A stretch of DNA of 64,000 nt, from positions 3,534,001 through 3,598,000 of the forward strand of contig NZ_CP035319.1 of NCBI RefSeq assembly GCF_004328705.1. The letters run 5' to 3'. Below are positions 1 to 8,122 of the stretch, piece after piece. The notes beneath the pieces were generated by a model, which saw nothing but the letters and a program-made list of their open reading frames with translations, made no database searches and was not told where the DNA came from. The stretch is from Rhodococcus sp. ABRD24 (GTDB lineage Bacteria; Actinomycetota; Actinomycetes; Mycobacteriales; Mycobacteriaceae). Numbering within the stretch: the first letter of the stretch is position 1; each line of letters starts with the position of its first letter. Both the position numbers and the translations under genes were made by a program.

Positions 1-61
1 CAGGGCGAACGCGCGCACATTCGGGCGCGTCCGGCTGGGGAGTGATCGAAAGTGGGGGAGC

Positions 62-196
62 CTACTTGTCCTGGTGGGCTGGTGCGGGTGTGTCTCCGAA
101 CATCGCCGCGATGCGGGACTTGATCTCTTCGGTGCTGATGGATCCGGAACGGATTCCGCTCGGCGTGGTCTCACGCGTGTTCGAGATGAAGTTCAT
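62..196 (-). CDS. possible small hypothetical protein
   Basis: A 44-residue reading frame begins at ATG 196 (protein start MNFISNTRETT) and ends at TAG 62; the same frame stays open upstream to 373. The C-terminal part (STEEIKSRIAAMFGD) looks protein-like, but there is no clear ribosome binding site and no recognisable domain. Antisense frames are also open here. It lies divergently upstream of the dienelactone hydrolase gene. Doubtful. Confidence 0.25.
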   Translation of the reverse strand: MNFISNTRETTPSGIRSGSISTEEIKSRIAAMFGDTPAPAHQDK

Positions 197-436
197 ATCG
201 ACTGTTCCCGTGCCCTTCCAGGTACATCCGTTGCCGTCCCGGTCTTTGCGCCCGGGATGTCCGGCGGCGCCGCGTCCGAGCCGGAGCAACGGCGCCAAGG
301 CCAGGCTAGCGACGGAATCTCGCTCAGCGCGGGCGGCGGCAAAGTGGTTATGCAACCGGAATGATCGCCGCAATGGAGGCGTCGAATCGTTACCGATCCG
401 GAGTGTGCGGAGGATTGCGCGAATTACGCTTGGGCA

Positions 437-1156
437 ATGCCCCTAGCGACTGTGTCCACGCCGGACGGTCCGATCGACGCGGTGCTCGAGGTTCCCGGAG
501 GCGGGCGTTCGGGCCCGTGGCCAGGCGTCGTGGTGGTACACGACGCGCTGGGGTTGGGGCGCGACATTCGCGGCATCACTGCGCGCCTCGCAAATCATGG
601 ATACCTCGCGCTCACCCCCGACCTGTACTCACGGGGCGGGCGGACGCGGTGCGTCACGCGGGTGTTCCGCGAATTGATCGCCCGTCGGGGCAGGGCGGTC
701 GACGACCTGCTCGCGGCCCGCGACCTGCTGGCGGCGCGCCCCGACTGCACCGGGGCGGTCGGTGTCGTCGGATTCTGCATGGGTGGTGGATTCGCGCTGG
801 TGTTGGCGCCCAAAGGGTTCGACGCGTCGGCGCCGTTCTACGGTCCGCTGCCGCGGCGCCTCGACGAGGCGCTCGACGGCGCATGCCCGATCGTCGGCAG
901 CTATGGCGCACGCGACCCGATGTTGTGGGGTGCCGGTCGCAAGCTCGACGCCGCGCTCACCGGACTGGGAGTCGAGCACGATGTCGAGACGTATCCCGGT
1001 GTGGGGCACAGCTTTGCGAACCGGCTGGTCCCGGACAGGGCGAATCCCCTGCTGCGAATCGCCGGAATGGGGTATGACCACGAGAAGGCCGAGGACGCGT
1101 GGCGTCGAGTCTTCGAGTTCTTCGACGCGCACCTGTCAGGCGGGGCCGAGGGATAG
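437..1156 (+). CDS. dienelactone hydrolase family protein
   Basis: A 239-residue cytosolic alpha/beta hydrolase of the dienelactone hydrolase (DLH) family. What is seen: a core strand leading into VVVVHDALGLG (residues 31-41), the nucleophile elbow GFCMGGG with Cys114 in place of serine, an acidic residue at GARD (Asp160) and His191 in GVGHSFAN, together the Cys/Asp/His triad typical of the family. Length is close to the usual 230-250. DLHs open lactone rings in chlorocatechol or catechol degradation, but many genomic copies have unknown substrates, and no catabolic genes adjoin this one. Its 3' end overlaps the convergent decapeptide-repeat gene by 21 bases. Confidence 0.85.
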   Translation: MPLATVSTPDGPIDAVLEVPGGGRSGPWPGVVVVHDALGLGRDIRGITARLANHGYLALTPDLYSRGGRTRCVTRVFRELIARRGRAVDDLLAARDLLAARPDCTGAVGVVGFCMGGGFALVLAPKGFDASAPFYGPLPRRLDEALDGACPIVGSYGARDPMLWGAGRKLDAALTGLGVEHDVETYPGVGHSFANRLVPDRANPLLRIAGMGYDHEKAEDAWRRVFEFFDAHLSGGAEG

Positions 1157-1972
1157 ATCGGGTCCGCGTCCACCCTTGAGCCAGCGGCCGGGCAGGCGTC
1201 CGGCCAGATCGCCGAGCGGGCCGACGGCGGCGCTGAGCACCCCAACGGTCTCCTGCAGCAGGTCGACGCTGGCGCTCATTCGATGCAGGTTCGGTGCCAA
1301 CGCCGTCAGCGTCTCGGACAGCGCGACGATCTGGTCGAGCGGCCCGCCCTCGGCGATGAGCCTTTCGATGGCGCCGTCCTCGGCGAGCAGAGTCTCGAGG
1401 ACGCCGTTCTCCGCGAGCGCCCGATCGACGATGCCGTCCTTCTTCGTCAGTCGTTCCACCGCACCGTCCTCCGAGGTCAGGCGTTCGAGCGGTCCGTCCT
1501 CGGCGGTGAGTCGATCGAGTAGCCCACCCGGTGCGAGCAGGCGTTCGAGTGGCCCGTCCTCGGACAGCACCCGCTCGAGCGGGCCGTCTTCCTTGGTGAC
1601 CCGGTCGAGCGGACCGCCCGGCGCCAGTACCCGATCGAGCGCGCCGCCGGGCTCGAACAGTCGCTCGAGGGTGCCGCCGTCGGAGGTGAGTCGGTCGACG
1701 ACGCCGCCCGGTGCCAACAGCCGATCGAGCGGTCCGCCCGGCCGGAGTGCCTGACCCAATGGCCGGTCGTCGGAAGCAAGCTCGGCCAACTGTTGCACCA
1801 GCTGCAGCGGGCCCCTCGGGTTCGCCAGCGCTACCGCGCTCACGCCGGTGACGTTGGTGCTGGCCATGGCCAACCTTGTCGTGGCCAGCGCAGTTTCGGC
1901 GACGTCGAGCGCTGCGTCCGCAATGGCGAGGCCCGCGCGGATCGGCAGTGTGATCGCTGACACCAGATTCAT
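1136..1972 (-). CDS. decapeptide-repeat protein, function unknown
   Basis: A 278-residue protein read from ATG 1972 (MNLVSAITLPIRAG); an upstream start in the same frame at 2017 is less likely. The N-terminal 65 residues are alanine-rich and amphipathic. Residues about 68-217 are about 14 back-to-back ten-residue units with consensus [PAV]-[LV]-[DE]-R-[LV]-[LT]-x-[PE]-[DG]-G, such as PLDRLLAPGG and PLERLTSEDG. The C-terminal 60 residues (ALAPNLHRMSASVDLLQET) look helical and coiled. There is no signal peptide or strong membrane span. I do not recognise a named family. The acidic/arginine pattern plus a GG or DG turn in each unit suggests a solenoid of short helices, which is inference. It converges on and overlaps the DLH gene. 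Confidence 0.75.
   Translation of the reverse strand: MNLVSAITLPIRAGLAIADAALDVAETALATTRLAMASTNVTGVSAVALANPRGPLQLVQQLAELASDDRPLGQALRPGGPLDRLLAPGGVVDRLTSDGGTLERLFEPGGALDRVLAPGGPLDRVTKEDGPLERVLSEDGPLERLLAPGGLLDRLTAEDGPLERLTSEDGAVERLTKKDGIVDRALAENGVLETLLAEDGAIERLIAEGGPLDQIVALSETLTALAPNLHRMSASVDLLQETVGVLSAAVGPLGDLAGRLPGRWLKGGRGPDLSLGPA
1322..1771 (-). repeat. 30-bp tandem coding repeats
   Basis: About 14 tandem 30-bp units encode the decapeptides of the protein at 1136-1972. Units are diverged from each other at the DNA level (unlike the 555-bp repeats at 14090), so this is an old, selected repeat and not a fresh expansion. A recurring core is GGTCGAGCG or CGATCGAGC on the plus strand at 30-bp spacing. 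Confidence 0.85.
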
Positions 1973-2085
1973 GGATTTACAGTAACCCCCGCCACACTGG
2001 TGAGCGGGGGAGAGCACACGCGAGCACCACTGTCACTCCGGGGTCCGGAACAGTCGGCGCGCAAAGGCTGTGCGTGGCATGCGCG

Positions 2086-2400
2086 TCAGTGCAGAACCTT
2101 CAAGCCGATCACGCAGCCGACGATGCCGAGGATCAGGAGGATCTTCACGACCGACGTGCTCTCGGCGCCCGTGACCATCGCATAGGCCACAGTCAGCGAG
2201 GCGCCGATGCCCACCCAGATGGCGTAGGCGGTGCCGGTCGGGAGGGTGCGCATCGCGTATGCGAGGCCCGCCATGCTGAGCAACAGGCCGACGCCGAATA
2301 CGACCGACGGGGCCAGGCGAGTGAAGCCGTCGGACTTGCCGAGGGCCGTCGCCCACACTGCTTCGAGAATTCCGGATACGACGAGAACGATCCAGGCCAT
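2086..2400 (-). CDS. sugE: guanidinium exporter, SMR family (SugE/Gdx)
   Basis: A 104-residue protein with four transmembrane helices and the length of small multidrug resistance proteins. The essential proton/substrate Glu13 sits in ILEAVWATAL, and the loop GKSDGFTRLAPS is the signature of the SugE/Gdx branch, now known to export guanidinium in exchange for protons, as opposed to the EmrE branch. ATG 2400 is chosen because GGGAG lies 9 bases upstream; a TTG at 2409 would abut that site. The gene directly follows a guanidine-III riboswitch, which independently supports the guanidinium assignment. SMR proteins work as antiparallel homodimers in the cytoplasmic membrane. Confidence 0.93.
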   Translation of the reverse strand: MAWIVLVVSGILEAVWATALGKSDGFTRLAPSVVFGVGLLLSMAGLAYAMRTLPTGTAYAIWVGIGASLTVAYAMVTGAESTSVVKILLILGIVGCVIGLKVLH

Positions 2401-2414
2401 GGTGTTCAACTCCC

Positions 2415-2456
2415 AACACCGTCTTGTCGCTGGCCGGGTACGGTGTGCTCGTCCGG
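2415..2456 (-). promoter_or_regulatory. guanidine-III riboswitch (ykkC-III)
   Basis: Read on the minus strand, the leader of sugE starts CCGGACGAG, continues CACACCGTACCCGGCCAG and ends GACAAGACGGTGTT. This matches the guanidine-III (ykkC-III) aptamer almost base for base: the 5' CCGG can pair with the internal CCGG to form the pseudoknot, and ACACCGT pairs with ACGGTGT to form the second helix. The ribosome binding site GGGAG (2410-2414) follows the aptamer immediately, which suggests control of translation initiation of the exporter: guanidinium binding would free the site and switch expression on. The aptamer match is seen; the mechanism is inferred from the family. Confidence 0.92.
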
Positions 2457-2491
2457 ATGTCCTACTGACTGGTACTAGGGTACCGAATTCG

Positions 2492-2917
2492 TCAGGCGGG
2501 GACGTGCTCGCCGTACCCGAGGTCGCGCAGCGCGGCCTTGAGCTTGGTCGCGGCCTCGTCCATCGATTCCGGTGAGGGGTTCGGGTCGGCCTTGCTGATG
2601 TCGAAGTTGCCCATGTCGTAGGCCGGGAACACGTGCATGTGCAGGTGCGGCACTTCGAGTCCGGCGATCAGGAAGCCCGCGCGGGGAGCGTCGAACGCCT
2701 GCCGGACGCCCTTGGCGATCGTGCGAGCGACGGTGGTGCACTTGGCGAACAGTTCGTCGTCGATGTCCTGCCACTGGTCGACCTCCCGACGCGGCACGAC
2801 CAGGGTGTGGCCCTGGGTGACCGGGGCGATGGTGAGGAAGGCGACGACGTCCTCGTCTTCCCATACGAAACGTCCGGGCAGGTCTCCGGCGATGATGGCG
2901 CTGAACACTGAAGGCAT
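2492..2917 (-). CDS. HIT family nucleotide hydrolase/transferase
   Basis: A 141-residue histidine-triad protein. ATG 2917 ([15 protein letters not shown]) is chosen because the homologous region starts there; upstream codons in frame have no family similarity. The active-site triad HLHMHVF gives His91, His93 and His95, with His95 the expected nucleophile that is transiently nucleotidylated. HIT proteins of this length hydrolyse adenosine phosphoramidates or related nucleotides in the cytosol; the physiological substrate is not known. It is upstream of sugE on the same strand, but the riboswitch lies between, so sugE probably has separate control. A second HIT gene lies at 18503. Confidence 0.88.
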   Translation of the reverse strand: MPSVFSAIIAGDLPGRFVWEDEDVVAFLTIAPVTQGHTLVVPRREVDQWQDIDDELFAKCTTVARTIAKGVRQAFDAPRAGFLIAGLEVPHLHMHVFPAYDMGNFDISKADPNPSPESMDEAATKLKAALRDLGYGEHVPA

Positions 2918-3107
2918 ACCGCGAGGATAGGTTGCGACCGCCCATGAGGACATGCCGGTCCTCCGGCGCGGATCGTGTCGGATGCCGGCAGGACACGCTC
3001 TGTGACCGTCGAATGTCACGGTTCAGGATGCGGGGTCACATGATGTAGGCCACAATGTATCTCGGCTTTCATATACCGGTCGGGGGACCGTTACTCGAAG
3101 GAGTCGC

Positions 3108-3767
3108 ATGTCCATGCGTTCGTTCCGTCCCCGCCGGATCCTGATTTCCGCCGTCATCGCGGCCGCTGCCGCCGGATTGGCACTGCCTGCGCAGGCCGGT
3201 GCCGAGTCCTCTCTCGATGTCGTCAACGCGATCTCGCCGGTCACACTCGTCAACGGTGCGCTGTCGGTGGTCGGGGGGTGTCAGACGCCGAGCCGGGACC
3301 TGATCGTGACCTGTACGCGGCTCGAGACATTGACCACCCAGGTGCCCGTGATGCTGGCCCTCAACCCGTTCACCACGCACGTCGTCGTTCTCGGAGCCGG
3401 CCTGCACGACGACGGGACGATGCGTCCGGTCCTGGTGTCTCGCCTGCGAGCGGCTCTGCAACTGGCGCAACAGTATCCGTTCGCACCGATCATCGTGAGC
3501 GGCGGTGTGCCGAAGTCCGGCGTGACCGAGGCACAGGCGATGCGGCAGTGGCTCGTCGCCAATGGCGTCCTGCCTTTCCGGATCACGGAGGAGAACACCT
3601 CGCGGTCCACCGTCGAGAACGCCGCGAGAACCGATGCGATCCTACAGCAGCGCGGTGCGCCCGGTGCCGTCGTCGTCACCAGTCCCGACCACCTGCAGCG
3701 CGCAATGGTCGACTTCCGCTACGCGGTCCGCGGGCGTATCCCGATCGCGGGCGTCATCGCGCCCTGA
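3108..3767 (+). CDS. secreted YdcF/SanA-like DUF218 protein
   Basis: A 219-residue exported protein. An N-terminal signal peptide (RRILISAVIAAAAAGLALPA, then AQA) ends near residue 30. The DUF218 fold follows: VVVLGAGL (about 85-92), the conserved arginine stretch VSRLRAAL, VSGG (about 126-129), EAQAMRQWL, and ENTSRSTVENA (about 161-171). DUF218 proteins such as SanA and ElyC are linked to envelope integrity and polyprenol-phosphate metabolism, but the reaction is unproven. A good ribosome binding site (GAAGGAG) precedes ATG 3108. It is divergent from the HIT gene and convergent with the acetyltransferase. Confidence 0.8.
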   Translation: MSMRSFRPRRILISAVIAAAAAGLALPAQAGAESSLDVVNAISPVTLVNGALSVVGGCQTPSRDLIVTCTRLETLTTQVPVMLALNPFTTHVVVLGAGLHDDGTMRPVLVSRLRAALQLAQQYPFAPIIVSGGVPKSGVTEAQAMRQWLVANGVLPFRITEENTSRSTVENAARTDAILQQRGAPGAVVVTSPDHLQRAMVDFRYAVRGRIPIAGVIAP

Positions 3768-3805
3768 CCGCGTCGCGGTGAGGATGACTCCGGTCGGTAC
3801 CCGGT

Positions 3806-4366
3806 CTACGGCAGCGCCTTGATGACGCGGCAGGGGTTCCCGGCCGCGAACACGTGCGCCGGGATGTCTCGAGTGACGACGCTTCCGGCGCCGATCACCG
3901 TGTTGTCGCCGATCGTCACACCGGGGCAGACGATGACGCCGCCCCCCATCCAGACGTTGTTGCCGATCACGATGGGTGCAGCAGATTCCCAGCGTTCTCG
4001 GCGAGCTTGATGGTCGGTCATCGGGTGCAGTGCGGTCAGTAGTTGCGCTCGGGGGCCGATCGACACGTCGTCGCCGATCGTGATCGGCGCGCAATCCAAC
4101 AGGACCGCGTCGTAGTTGAGGAAGCTGTTCGAGCCGATCCGGATGTAGATGCCGTAGTCGCACTGGAATCGCGGCATGATCCACGAGCCCGCGCCCAGTG
4201 ACCCGAGGAGCTCGTCGAGCAGCTCTCGCCGCAGGGCATCCTCGTCGGCGACGGTCGAATTGAACCGGTCGAGAAGCCGTTGACATGCCTTGCGGCCGGC
4301 GACCAGATCGTTGTCGTTGTCCCGGTAGAGGTCGCCACTCAACATGCGTTCACGCTGTTCGCTCAC
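3806..4366 (-). CDS. maltose/galactoside O-acetyltransferase-like protein
   Basis: A 186-residue hexapeptide-repeat acyltransferase of the maltose/nodulation acetyltransferase branch. The N-terminal cap SEQRERMLSGDLYRDNDNDL is the Mac domain. The left-handed beta-helix runs from about residue 70 with repeats such as ITIGDDVSIG and VTIGDNTVIGAGS. The catalytic His114 is in LTALHPMTD. These enzymes form trimers and move an acetyl group from acetyl-CoA to a sugar hydroxyl in the cytosol; the true acceptor is unknown. The start is GTG 4366, which includes the complete cap; ATG 4345 would clip it. Convergent with the DUF218 gene. Confidence 0.85.
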   Translation of the reverse strand: MSEQRERMLSGDLYRDNDNDLVAGRKACQRLLDRFNSTVADEDALRRELLDELLGSLGAGSWIMPRFQCDYGIYIRIGSNSFLNYDAVLLDCAPITIGDDVSIGPRAQLLTALHPMTDHQARRERWESAAPIVIGNNVWMGGGVIVCPGVTIGDNTVIGAGSVVTRDIPAHVFAAGNPCRVIKALP

Positions 4367-4442
4367 GAGAATCGACCATAGAGGAGCAACTGTCGGTGCG
4401 GGGACGGCGCAGATGGCGTCGCGTCACTCGGCCGACTGGGCC

Positions 4443-4470
4443 TGGAGTCGGCAATCTGGAGTCGGCAATC
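4443..4470. repeat. 14-bp tandem duplication upstream of purD
   Basis: TGGAGTCGGCAATC occurs twice in direct succession about 75 bases before the purD start. It could be a duplicated regulator site or a chance slippage product; no known purine operator motif is recognised in it. Confidence 0.6.
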
Positions 4471-4543
4471 GGAAACCGGAGCGACGTCGGGTTGCGGCGA
4501 GGTCGTGGTCGAGGCGGGAACATCGGCCCGTAGTCTGGGACCC

Positions 4544-5797
4544 GTGCGCGTACTCGTGATCGGCTCCGGAGCCCGTGAACATGCCCTCCTGCTGGCCCTC
4601 GCCCGTGACCCGGGTGTGGACACGCTGATGTGTGCCCCCGGCAACGCCGGAATCGCCCGCATCGCCGAGACTCACCCCGTCGACGTCGCCTCCGGCGATG
4701 CAGTCACCGAACTCGCGAAAACGCTGTTGGCCGATCTGGTGGTGATCGGCCCCGAGGTGCCGCTGGTTCTCGGTGTCGCCGACGCCGTTCGCGCAGCCGG
4801 CATCGCGTGCTTCGGCCCGTCCGCTGACGCCGCCCGCATCGAGGGTTCCAAGGCGTTCGCGAAGGATGTCATGGCCGCCGCTGGTGTCCGCACCGCGCAC
4901 AGTGAGATCGTCGACACCCCGGCCGAGCTCGACGCGGCCCTGGATCGCTTCGGCCCCAACTGGGTGGTCAAGGACGACGGGCTGGCCGCCGGCAAGGGCG
5001 TCGTCGTCACCACCGACCGCAGTGCCGCGCGCGATCACGCCGCCGAACTGCTCGAGACCGGCCATCCGGTGCTGCTCGAGTCGTTTCTCGACGGCCCCGA
5101 GGTGTCTCTGTTCTGTCTTGTCGACGGCGAGACCGTTGTCCCGTTGCTGCCCGCGCAGGATCACAAGCGCGTCGGCGACGGCGACACCGGCCCCAACACC
5201 GGGGGTATGGGCGCCTACACACCGCTGCCGTGGTTGCCCGCCGAGACCGTCACGGAGATCGTCGAGGATGTCGTCAAGCCCGTTGCGGCCGAGATGGTCA
5301 AGCGCGGCTGCGGCTTCACTGGCCTGCTGTACGCCGGCCTCGCGGTCGGTAAGAACGGCCCCGCCGTCGTCGAGTTCAACTGCCGCTTCGGCGACCCCGA
5401 GACGCAGGCCGTCCTGGCGCTGCTCGACAGCCCGCTCGGCGAGATCCTCAACGCCGCCGCGACCGGCACGCTCGAATCGGTGCCCCCGCTGCAGTGGCGG
5501 GATGGCGCCGCCGTCACCGTCGTGCTGGCCGCCGAGAACTACCCGGCCACCCCGCGCACCGGCGACGTCATCACCGGGTCCGAGGCCGACGGTGTCCTGC
5601 ACGCAGGCACCTCCGCCCGTGAGGATGGCGCCGTCGTCTCCGCCGGTGGTCGTGTGCTGAGCGTCGTCGGCGTCGGCGCCGATCTGACCGAGGCCCGCGA
5701 GGACGCGTACGCGCGCCTCGCGGAGGTCAAACTGCCCGGCGGGCACTTCCGCACCGACATCGGCCTGGCTGCAGTCGAGGGACGCATCTCGATCTGA
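4544..5797 (+). CDS. purD: phosphoribosylamine-glycine ligase
   Basis: A 417-residue GAR synthetase that joins 5-phosphoribosylamine and glycine with ATP, the second step of purine synthesis. The N-terminal Rossmann segment [18 protein letters not shown] is the family start, so GTG 4544 is chosen over the in-frame GTG 4505. The ATP-grasp portion shows [34 protein letters not shown] followed by GGMGAY, and [12 protein letters not shown], all purD hallmarks. It stands alone, not fused to other pur enzymes, as is usual in actinobacteria. Translation signals upstream of the GTG are weak. Confidence 0.97.
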   Translation: MRVLVIGSGAREHALLLALARDPGVDTLMCAPGNAGIARIAETHPVDVASGDAVTELAKTLLADLVVIGPEVPLVLGVADAVRAAGIACFGPSADAARIEGSKAFAKDVMAAAGVRTAHSEIVDTPAELDAALDRFGPNWVVKDDGLAAGKGVVVTTDRSAARDHAAELLETGHPVLLESFLDGPEVSLFCLVDGETVVPLLPAQDHKRVGDGDTGPNTGGMGAYTPLPWLPAETVTEIVEDVVKPVAAEMVKRGCGFTGLLYAGLAVGKNGPAVVEFNCRFGDPETQAVLALLDSPLGEILNAAATGTLESVPPLQWRDGAAVTVVLAAENYPATPRTGDVITGSEADGVLHAGTSAREDGAVVSAGGRVLSVVGVGADLTEAREDAYARLAEVKLPGGHFRTDIGLAAVEGRISI

Positions 5798-5855
5798 AGG
5801 TAGGCCTCCGGAACTCCGAGGAGCCTTCTGCCGCGAGGGAACTCGCACGCTCCAC

Positions 5856-6635
5856 TCAGATCCGCGCAGCGCCTCCCGGGCTCGTTCCGGGGTTGGTCGG
5901 CTCGGGCCAGTAGTGATCGTTGGGTAGGGCGCGGGCGCCGAAGATGGCCTGTCCGACGCGGACCACGCTGGCCCCCTCCTCGATGGCCAGTTCGAAGTCG
6001 CCGGACATCCCCATCGACAGCTCATCCAGTCCGACACCGTCTGGGGCGCTCTGCCGAAGTTGGTCGCGCAGGGTGCGCAGCCTGGCGAAACACGCCCTGA
6101 CGCGGTCGGTGTCGGTCGAGAAGATCGCGAGCGTCATCAGCCCGCGGACGCGCAGCGCCGAGTACGACGGCAGCTGACGCACAAACGCCTCGACCTCGCC
6201 GGGTGCCAGGCCGAACTTGCTGTCCTCGGCGGAGGTGTTCACCTGGACGAAGACGTCCAGGGAACGCCCGGCGGCCTGCAGTCTCCGGTCGAGCGTCTCG
6301 GCAACGCGGAGGCTGTCCAATGCCTGGAACTCGGTGGCGAATTCGGCCACCAGCTTCGCCTTGTTCGTCTGTAGGTGACCGATCACCGACCAGGAGACCG
6401 GCGTATCGGCCAGGGACCTCCACTTGCGGTGGGCCTCCTGCACCTTGTTCTCGCCCAGCTGCCCGCACCCGGCTTCGATGGCCAGCCGGATCCGCTCTTC
6501 GGGAACCGTCTTGCTCACCGGAAGCAGTCGCACGTCCTGACCGAAAGGCGAGCGCGCCCGCGCTTGCTCGATCCGGGCTCGTACGTGCGCAAGGTTGCGA
6601 TCGAAGTCGGCCACGCTTGCCGCTGTCGGGTACAT
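5856..6635 (-). CDS. YggS/PLPBP family pyridoxal phosphate homeostasis protein
   Basis: A 259-residue single-domain PLP-binding protein with the alanine-racemase-like barrel. PLP would bind Lys42 in LLPVSKTV; GENKVQEA, WSVIGHLQTNK and the phosphate-binding MGMSGDFELAIEEGA motif follow, all typical. YggS proteins have no known enzymatic activity and buffer free PLP and amino acid pools. ATG 6635 is favoured because GGGAGGG lies just upstream; the frame is open further to 6701 but that would run into the shared promoter. It is divergent from a MocR regulator and next to a PLP-dependent aminotransferase, a coherent PLP setting. In many bacteria yggS sits near ftsZ; this copy does not. Confidence 0.9.
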   Translation of the reverse strand: MYPTAASVADFDRNLAHVRARIEQARARSPFGQDVRLLPVSKTVPEERIRLAIEAGCGQLGENKVQEAHRKWRSLADTPVSWSVIGHLQTNKAKLVAEFATEFQALDSLRVAETLDRRLQAAGRSLDVFVQVNTSAEDSKFGLAPGEVEAFVRQLPSYSALRVRGLMTLAIFSTDTDRVRACFARLRTLRDQLRQSAPDGVGLDELSMGMSGDFELAIEEGASVVRVGQAIFGARALPNDHYWPEPTNPGTSPGGAARI

Positions 6636-6676
6636 CAGCCCTCCCATCGGATTGTGTTCCGAGTCAAAAATGTTAA

Positions 6677-6688
6677 TGTCATAGGACA
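6677..6688. promoter_or_regulatory. candidate operator in yggS-mocR intergenic region
   Basis: TGTC-ATAG-GACA is a short inverted repeat in the AT-rich gap between the divergent yggS and mocR genes, placed 25 bases before the mocR start. MocR proteins of the GntR type usually bind near their own promoter. The arms are only four bases, so the assignment is tentative. Confidence 0.35.
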
Positions 6689-6713
6689 AAACTAGCATCA
6701 TGAGGCGGTATGC

Positions 6714-8084
6714 ATGGGCATCGAGGGTGGTACGGCACAGGAGATCGCCGACAGCGTCCGGGGCCTTCTACAGGAGGGTGCCCTGACGGTTGGAGCGACC
6801 CTGCCTCCGGTGCGGCAATTGGCGGCCGAGTTGGGGGTCAACCGCAACACGGTCGCCGCGGCCTACCGGACCCTGGTCCTTGCGGGTGTTGCGGAGACCC
6901 GCGGGCGGGGTGGCACGGTGCTGCGCGACAACCGTGACGCGGGCGAGCAGGAAGGCTCCGCCGAGGGCACTCCGTTGACGGACCTGGCCAGTGGTAACCC
7001 CGACCCGGCACTCCTGCCGGACCTGACCACGGCCCTGGTGGGCCTCGATGTGACGGCGAAGCTGTACGGCGGAGCGACCATCGATCCGGGCCTGGCCGAC
7101 GCCGCCGAGCGCACGTTCGCAGACCTAACGGCCGAGATCACCCGCGCCGGGTGGGTGCTGTCGGTGACCGGCGGTGCGGTCGATGCGCACGAGCGGATCC
7201 TCGCCGCCTACCTGTCGCCCGGCGACCAGGTCGCCGTCGAGGATCCCTGCTTCCTTTCCTCGATCAACGCGCTGAACCACGCGGGACTGCGCTCGGTGCC
7301 CGTCCCGGTGGATGCGGAGGGGATGCGCCCGGACCGGTTGCGGGCCGCCCTGTCCGGCGGCGCCCGCGCTGTCATCGTCACCTCCCGCGCCCACAACCCC
7401 ACCGGCGTCAGCCTGACGGCCGCACGCGCCCAGGAGTTGCAGCAGGTGGTGTCGCAGTTCCCGCAGGTGCTGGTCATCGAGGACGATCACTACTCGCTAC
7501 TTGCCGCCGAACCGTATCGACGCGTCGCTTCCGCTGGGACGCAGCACTGGGCACTGGTGCGGTCGGTGTCGAAATTCTTCGGTCCCGACCTGCGTGTGGG
7601 GCTACTCGCCTCCGACGAGGCGACCGCGGCACTGGTGAGTGCCCGCTTCGGGCCTGGCACCAACTGGGTCAGTCACCTGCTGCAGCGCCTCACCGCCGCC
7701 CTGTTGAACAGCACGACCGCCGAGACGGCGATCGTCGCCGCCGCGGACACCTATCGGCGCCGGGCCGGGATGCTCGTCACCGCGCTCGCCGCCGAGGACA
7801 TCGCCGTGCGGGGGCCGCAGGAGGGCTTGAATGTGTGGATCGACCTGGATGTCGATGCGCAACAGGTCGGCGCGGCGCTCATGCGTCGCGGCTGGCTCGT
7901 CCGTGCCGGACGCAGCTTCTCCGCGGCGACCGACCCGGCCCGCAATGCCATCCGCGTCACCATCGCGACCATGACCGAGAGCATCGCCACCACGTTCGCG
8001 TCGGCACTGGCGGCCGCGCTCGACGACGTCGACCGCAGCGCCCGTCGCAGGCGCCCGCCGACCCGCACCGCCCTTCTCGACTGA
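6714..8084 (+). CDS. MocR-type GntR/aminotransferase transcriptional regulator
   Basis: A 456-residue fusion regulator. Residues about 5-70 are a GntR winged helix (LPPVRQLAAELGVNRNTV then AAAYRTL). Residues about 90-440 are a type I aminotransferase fold with Asn228 in HNPTG, Asp258 and the PLP lysine Lys287 in RSVSKFFGPDLRVG, so PLP should bind. Family members include GabR (activates gabTD on GABA and PLP) and PdxR (vitamin B6 synthesis). The gene directly upstream of a GABA-type aminotransferase makes a GabR-like role likely but not proven. ATG 6714 is preceded by a GAGGCGG stretch. Confidence 0.9.
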   Translation: MGIEGGTAQEIADSVRGLLQEGALTVGATLPPVRQLAAELGVNRNTVAAAYRTLVLAGVAETRGRGGTVLRDNRDAGEQEGSAEGTPLTDLASGNPDPALLPDLTTALVGLDVTAKLYGGATIDPGLADAAERTFADLTAEITRAGWVLSVTGGAVDAHERILAAYLSPGDQVAVEDPCFLSSINALNHAGLRSVPVPVDAEGMRPDRLRAALSGGARAVIVTSRAHNPTGVSLTAARAQELQQVVSQFPQVLVIEDDHYSLLAAEPYRRVASAGTQHWALVRSVSKFFGPDLRVGLLASDEATAALVSARFGPGTNWVSHLLQRLTAALLNSTTAETAIVAAADTYRRRAGMLVTALAAEDIAVRGPQEGLNVWIDLDVDAQQVGAALMRRGWLVRAGRSFSAATDPARNAIRVTIATMTESIATTFASALAAALDDVDRSARRRRPPTRTALLD

Positions 8085-8122
8085 GCCCATCACCACGAAC
8101 CGATCAGGAAACCAGGCAGACT

